Assembly (NCBI GenBank): GCA_014323965.1
Contig: JACONB010000261.1
Location: 1-9,372 of the forward strand
From: Prochloron sp. SP5CPC1
Lineage (GTDB): Bacteria > Cyanobacteriota > Cyanobacteriia > Cyanobacteriales > Prochloraceae
Reading direction: 5' to 3'
DNA length: 9,372 bases
A model generated the notes under the pieces. It searched no databases, was not told the DNA's origin, and was given only the letters and a program-made list of their open reading frames with translations. The translations under genes and the position numbers were made by a program. Each line of letters begins with the position of its first letter. Positions within the stretch are counted from its first letter, which is position 1. Of the stretch, positions 5,533 to 9,372 are shown piece by piece.

Positions 5533-7011
5533 TTAAAGTCGGCGCCAACGACGACCATCTCGGTTAATTAAGAATTCCGCTTCTGTAGGTTCCCAAGTAC
5601 CGGCTTCGTATTGGGGAATAGATGCGGGGTCGGCGGGAGCATCCCATGCTGCTAAGGCTGGAGTGATGACTCGCCATGCTTCTTCCACTTCGTCTGCACG
5701 GGTGAATAGGGTTTGGTCCCCTAACATACAGTCCAGCAACAGTCTGGTATAAGCGTCAGCAGTGGCCATACCAAAGGAAGAGCCGTAACTAAAGTCCATA
5801 TCTACAGTGCGAGTGCGCAGTTCGGAACCAGGCATTTTGGCTTCAAACCGCAGGGATATACCTTCATTGGGTTGAATGCGCATAGTGAGAACGTTAGGGC
5901 TGGCTTGTTGGGCGGCTGACTTAAATATTAGCAGAGGAACTTCCCGGAATTCAATTGCTATTTCCGATATTTTCTTGGGCAACCGTTTACCAGTGCGGAG
6001 GTAAAAAGGTACTCCTTGCCAACGCCAGTTATCGATGGCTAATTTGAGGGCAACATAGGTAGGAGTGGTGGATTCTGGGTTTACTCCTGGTTCCTCTCGA
6101 TAGCCGGAAACAGGCTTACCTTTCATCCAACCTGCTCCATATTGCCCCCTAATAGCGCAGCGATCTAGATTTTTCAAATCTGCTAAATGGGTGGCTTGCA
6201 GTACTTTTACCGTGAGACACAAGAGCTGGATCAGGTGGTTTTGCACCATGTCCCTCAAAGCGCCGGCGGTGTCGTAGTAACCTGCTCTCTCTTCCACTCC
6301 CACGCTTTCCCCTACGGTAATTTGCACGTGATCCACAAATTGGCGATTCCAGAGAGGCTCAAAAATAGCGTTGGCGAAACGGAAGACGAGGAGATTCTGA
6401 ACTGTTTCTTTCCCTAAATAGTGGTCAATGCGATATACCTGTTCTTCTTGACAGACTTTTTGCACCACTTGGTTGAGGGTTTGAGCGGAACTCAAATCTT
6501 TACCGAAGGGCTTTTCGATTACTAATCGGTGTTTAATGGGGTCCGACAGCATTCCAGCCCCGCCCAATTGCTTAATGGCGGGGGGGAAGAATTTGGGAGA
6601 AACTGCCAGATAAAAGACCCGGTTCCCTCTAGTTCCCCGACGTCCATCTAATTCTTCCAGAAAGGCTTTCAGTTTCTGATAGCTTTCCAGTTCATCCATG
6701 TTCCCGGAGCAATAGAATAACCCTTCAGCGAAATCTGACCAAATTTCTTCCTTATCAATACCATCGCTAAATTCTTCAATCCCTTTGCGCATATGGTCTC
6801 GAAAGTATTGGTGAGTCCATTCTCGACGAGCTACACCCACGATGGTGATTTCTGGGGGGAGTCTCCGTTCTCGTTTCAAGTGATAGAGTGCGGGAACCAG
6901 TTTGCGCTGGGTTAAGTCTCCAGAAGCGCCAAAAATCACCATAATGAGGGGTTCGGGGGTCCGTTCCTGTCGCAGTCCCACTCTGAGGGGATTTTCTAAG
7001 AGATTTTTCAT
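5533..7011 (-). CDS. zwf: Glucose-6-phosphate 1-dehydrogenase with an internal deletion
   Basis: Zwf oxidises glucose-6-phosphate to 6-phosphogluconolactone with NADP+, the first step of the oxidative pentose phosphate pathway. The 492-residue product has the dinucleotide motif GASGDL (28-33), EKPFG (166-170), the active-site signature RIDHYLGKE (194-202) and the catalytic His259 in QNHL. It ends with the usual DGRRWRRL. Cys187 and Cys428 correspond, by position, to the cysteines linked to redox control of the Anabaena enzyme. After LCLT (263-267) the chain jumps straight to VKVLQAT. Family members have about 17 more residues here (the AME.P...IR.EK segment), which also accounts for the length deficit against about 509. 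The deletion is in frame (junction 6210/6211), and the rest is undamaged. The start matches homologues (LLENPLRVGL) but has no Shine-Dalgarno sequence; a dispersed repeat lies directly upstream. The gene is clearly zwf; whether the enzyme is active is open. Confidence 0.95.
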   Translation of the reverse strand: MKNLLENPLRVGLRQERTPEPLIMVIFGASGDLTQRKLVPALYHLKRERRLPPEITIVGVARREWTHQYFRDHMRKGIEEFSDGIDKEEIWSDFAEGLFYCSGNMDELESYQKLKAFLEELDGRRGTRGNRVFYLAVSPKFFPPAIKQLGGAGMLSDPIKHRLVIEKPFGKDLSSAQTLNQVVQKVCQEEQVYRIDHYLGKETVQNLLVFRFANAIFEPLWNRQFVDHVQITVGESVGVEERAGYYDTAGALRDMVQNHLIQLLCLTVKVLQATHLADLKNLDRCAIRGQYGAGWMKGKPVSGYREEPGVNPESTTPTYVALKLAIDNWRWQGVPFYLRTGKRLPKKISEIAIEFREVPLLIFKSAAQQASPNVLTMRIQPNEGISLRFEAKMPGSELRTRTVDMDFSYGSSFGMATADAYTRLLLDCMLGDQTLFTRADEVEEAWRVITPALAAWDAPADPASIPQYEAGTWEPTEAEFLINRDGRRWRRL

Positions 7012-7017
7012 GATAAT

Positions 7018-7049
7018 GTTTCACGCAGAGGCGCAGAGGCGCTGAGAGG
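7018..7049. repeat. Dispersed CGCAGAGG-type repeat in the zwf leader
   Basis: TTTCACGCAGAGGCGCAGAG followed by GCGCTGAGAGG lies 7 bases before the zwf start codon on the minus strand, where it reads CTCTGCGCCTCTGCGTGAAA. The internal unit GCAGAGGC is repeated twice. This is a well-known interspersed motif of cyanobacterial genomes, recognised from memory. Its placement takes the position of the zwf ribosome binding site. Confidence 0.65.
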
Positions 7050-7109
7050 TTAGAAATATAAGTTTTTGTTTGAGCTATAAGTTTTGTTCTTAACCCGCTA
7101 ATACAGGAA

Positions 7110-7126
7110 GTCCACTGAAAGTGGAC
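7110..7126 (-). terminator. Hairpin between tal and zwf
   Basis: GTCCACT-GAA-AGTGGAC is a perfect 7-bp stem with a 3-base loop, located 16 bases after the tal stop. No T-run follows on the minus strand. It could attenuate read-through from tal into zwf, mark an RNA-processing site, or be a small dispersed palindrome. I cannot tell which from the sequence. Confidence 0.4.
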
Positions 7127-7141
7127 CCCACACCCCTACAA

Positions 7142-8290
7142 TTAGACTGGTGTTAATTGATTGACTTTATCTTCCAAGGATTTCATCAAAGACTCGAAAG
7201 GTTTGATGAATTTATCAATTCCTTCTTCCAGAAGTTCCGCCATGACTTCGTCGATGTCAATCTTGATGTTGGGGTCTTTCAGACTGTCAATTATTTGGTA
7301 GGCTGCTTCGATATTGCTTTCAATGCGACTAGCGGGATCGCAATGATCAGCACATGCTTCTATGGTGTTGGGAGGGAGGGTATTAACAGTGTCCGCACCT
7401 ACTAACTCATCTACGTACATGACATCGCTATATTCAGGATTTTTGGTACTAGTACTAGCCCAGAGTAACCGTTGCACTTTAGCGCCTTTAGCTGCGAGAG
7501 CCTTCCAGCGATCGCTCCCAAAAATCTCTTTATATTTCTGGTAGGCTATTTTAGCATTGGCGATGGCTACTTTCCCTTTGATAGCAATCAGTTTTGCTCC
7601 TATATCCCCATTAATCCCTGATTTCAGTTTAGCATCAATGCGGTTATCTATATTGGAATCGATGCGGCTGAGGAAGAAACTAGCAACGGAAGAAATGTTA
7701 CTAATATCTTCTCCCGCTGCGGCTCTTTTTTCCAAACCGCTAATATAAGCCCAAGCGGTATTTACATAGCTTTCGATGGAGAAGAGCAGGGTAACATTCA
7801 CGTTGATACCATCTGCAATTACCTGTTCTACAGCGGGTAATCCTTCCGGCGTACCGGGAATCTTAATCATCAAATTTTCCCGCCCGATAGCCTTATAATA
7901 GCGACGAGCTTCACTGATAGTTGTGGCTGTATCTTTAGCAATAGTAGGGGGTACTTCAATGCTGACGTAACCATCTACACCCTTAGTTTCTTCATAAACT
8001 GGCTTGAAAATGTCGCAAGCATTGCCAATATCTTCAAATACTAAAGATTCGTAAATATCGTTCACTGATTTTCCTGCTTTAATACCAGCTTCGATATCTC
8101 CATCATAGATTTTATTGCCCGCGATCGCCTTTTGGAAAATAGCTGGATTAGAAGTAATACCGTGAATACCCCGACTGGCAATTAATTCTTTCAGTTCCCC
8201 AGACTCAATTAAGTCTCGGCTCAAATTATCCATCCAAATACTTTGACCGTATTTGTTCTCAATCTCTAAAATTGGATTTGCTCCTGTCAT
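7142..8290 (-). CDS. tal: Transaldolase
   Basis: Transaldolase moves a dihydroxyacetone unit from sedoheptulose-7-phosphate to glyceraldehyde-3-phosphate, in the non-oxidative pentose phosphate pathway. The 382-residue product is full length for the longer cyanobacterial/actinobacterial subfamily that accompanies zwf and opcA. It shows YGQSIWMDNLSRDLI at the N-terminus, the TSNPAIF motif (46-52), and MIKIPGT with the Schiff-base Lys143. Further on come VNVTLLFS and LLWASTSTKNPEYSDVMYVD, ending EDKVNQLTPV. The ATG has an excellent ribosome binding site (AAGGAGG, 6 bases upstream) in the 20-base gap after fbp, so fbp and tal form an operon. A gap of 130 bases to zwf contains a hairpin and a repeat, so zwf may have its own promoter. 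No lesion seen. Confidence 0.96.
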   Translation of the reverse strand: MTGANPILEIENKYGQSIWMDNLSRDLIESGELKELIASRGIHGITSNPAIFQKAIAGNKIYDGDIEAGIKAGKSVNDIYESLVFEDIGNACDIFKPVYEETKGVDGYVSIEVPPTIAKDTATTISEARRYYKAIGRENLMIKIPGTPEGLPAVEQVIADGINVNVTLLFSIESYVNTAWAYISGLEKRAAAGEDISNISSVASFFLSRIDSNIDNRIDAKLKSGINGDIGAKLIAIKGKVAIANAKIAYQKYKEIFGSDRWKALAAKGAKVQRLLWASTSTKNPEYSDVMYVDELVGADTVNTLPPNTIEACADHCDPASRIESNIEAAYQIIDSLKDPNIKIDIDEVMAELLEEGIDKFIKPFESLMKSLEDKVNQLTPV

Positions 8291-8310
8291 TTTTCCCTCC
8301 TTTATAGGTG

Positions 8311-9360
8311 TTAGTTTGTACTTTCTTGTCTTTCTCGTTCCTCAATAAAAGACTGCACCAGTCTCACATTCTCCTTACTCCCGATAATTAAAGGGGTGCG
8401 AGCGTGAAGTTTATGGGGAACTGCGTCCAAGAGGTCTTCCTTTCCTGTAGTAGCACTTCCCCCCGCTTGCTCCATTAAAAAAGCAAGAGGAGCGGTTTCG
8501 TAGAGGAGACGCAACTTCCCTTCTGGTTTCTTCATGGTTCCCGGGTAGAGGAAAACACCCCCCTGCATGAGAATGCGATGAATATCTCCCACCAAAGCAC
8601 CACTATAACGAGAAGTATAGCCTTCATGACGATGGACATAGCGGGTAAAATCCCGGATTGCTTCGTCCCACTGCCAGAAATTACCTTCATTGGTGCTGTA
8701 AATGGGTCCGTGTTCGGGAATGCGGATATTTTCCTGAGAGAGGATAAACTCTCCCAAACTGGGGTCGAGAATGAAAGAGTGAACCCCTTTCCCTAGGGAA
8801 TAAACCAACTCCGTGGAAGGTCCGTAAAGGACATAGCCCGCTGCAATTTGCTTCCGTCCGTTTTGGAGTAAGTCTGTCGCTTCCCCGTCCAGGTCATTTC
8901 CTTCCTGCTGACGAATAGAGAAAATGGAACCCACATTTAAGTTAATATCCACATTAGAGGAACCATCAATGGGATCATAGAGCAGAGTATAGCGTCCAAT
9001 AGGACAGTTCTCCGGGATATAGAAAGGTTTTTCCATTTCTTCAGAAGCTAAGCGGCAAACCAAACCGCTTTGCTTGAAAACAGAGATGAAAACATCATTA
9101 GCATAGACATCCATCTTTTTGACGCTTTCCCCCTGGACATTCATCTCCCCTGTAAACCCAAGAGTTCCAGCCATTAAGCCAGCCCTGCTGAGACGTCGGG
9201 CAATCAGTTTTGCTGCCAGAGCAATGCGATTCATAATCGCACTCAAGTCTTGGGCTTCCGCAGAAAAGCTCTGGAGTTGTTGCAGGGCGTGACGAGATAA
9301 GGTGGTGCAATCCCGATCTAGGCTATATTCTGGGATAATGGGTTGCTCGGGATTGGTCAT
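8311..9360 (-). CDS. fbp: Class I fructose-1,6-bisphosphatase
   Basis: This Mg2+-dependent enzyme hydrolyses fructose-1,6-bisphosphate to fructose-6-phosphate, in gluconeogenesis and in recycling sugars through the pentose phosphate cycle. The 349-residue product has the class I landmarks: CTTLSRHALQQLQ near the N-terminus and GESVKKMDVYANDVF. ASEEME carries the metal-binding Glu107/Glu108, and LLYDPIDGSSN (126-136) the metal and substrate aspartates. The class I signature region GKLRLLYETAPLAFLMEQAG (281-300) and the closing RTPLIIGSKE follow. Cyanobacteria also have a bifunctional class II (GlpX-like) F/SBPase for the Calvin cycle; this class I copy, first in the fbp-tal-zwf cluster, more likely serves carbohydrate breakdown and recycling (inference from context). 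Only 12 bases lie upstream in the window, so its promoter is not visible. Confidence 0.96.
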   Translation of the reverse strand: MTNPEQPIIPEYSLDRDCTTLSRHALQQLQSFSAEAQDLSAIMNRIALAAKLIARRLSRAGLMAGTLGFTGEMNVQGESVKKMDVYANDVFISVFKQSGLVCRLASEEMEKPFYIPENCPIGRYTLLYDPIDGSSNVDINLNVGSIFSIRQQEGNDLDGEATDLLQNGRKQIAAGYVLYGPSTELVYSLGKGVHSFILDPSLGEFILSQENIRIPEHGPIYSTNEGNFWQWDEAIRDFTRYVHRHEGYTSRYSGALVGDIHRILMQGGVFLYPGTMKKPEGKLRLLYETAPLAFLMEQAGGSATTGKEDLLDAVPHKLHARTPLIIGSKENVRLVQSFIEERERQESTN

Positions 9361-9372
9361 GATTTTTAACCG

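Noticed and set aside
6187..6417. Plus-strand open frames inside zwf, tal, fbp, opcA and cobB
   Set aside because: They lie opposite well-recognised genes, have no family resemblance and no ribosome binding sites.

Overview
The window is cyanobacterial. At least five copies of the HIP1 octamer GCGATCGC are present (2169, 2242, 5470, 7508, 8121). The gene order fbp-tal-zwf-...-opcA and the protein sequences match the oxidative pentose phosphate cluster known from cyanobacteria such as Nostoc. The many decayed accessory genes, the interspersed repeats and the PEP-CTERM remnant fit a filamentous, repeat-rich cyanobacterium. I do not assign a genus.

Layout from left to right. 1-795 (minus) holds a decayed Rpn/PD-(D/E)XK-family nuclease gene that runs off the left edge; it carries one in-frame stop and one frameshift. 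856-1299 (plus) is a small toxin-antitoxin pair, a DUF1902/HicB-like antitoxin followed by a HicA-like toxin. From 1296 to the right end everything is on the minus strand. In transcription order, from high to low coordinates, it reads: fbp (class I fructose-bisphosphatase), tal (transaldolase), zwf (glucose-6-phosphate dehydrogenase), a frameshifted PEP-CTERM surface-protein gene, opcA (G6PDH assembly/activation protein), a decayed coiled-coil gene, an intact coiled-coil paralogue, and cobB/cbiA (cobyrinate a,c-diamide synthase).

The functional core is fbp-tal-zwf-opcA. Zwf makes NADPH from glucose-6-phosphate in the dark, OpcA is needed for Zwf activity, and transaldolase and fructose-bisphosphatase recycle sugar phosphates back to hexose phosphate. 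Two things break the usual picture. A PEP-CTERM pseudogene sits between zwf and opcA. The zwf product also lacks about 17 residues of a segment conserved across G6PDH enzymes, just after the catalytic histidine. The accessory half is a mix of a TA pair, a decayed nuclease and duplicated coiled-coil genes beside a cobalamin-pathway gene. I found no tRNA, rRNA, CRISPR array or complete insertion sequence, and no clearly new multi-gene system. The zwf deletion is the observation most worth checking.
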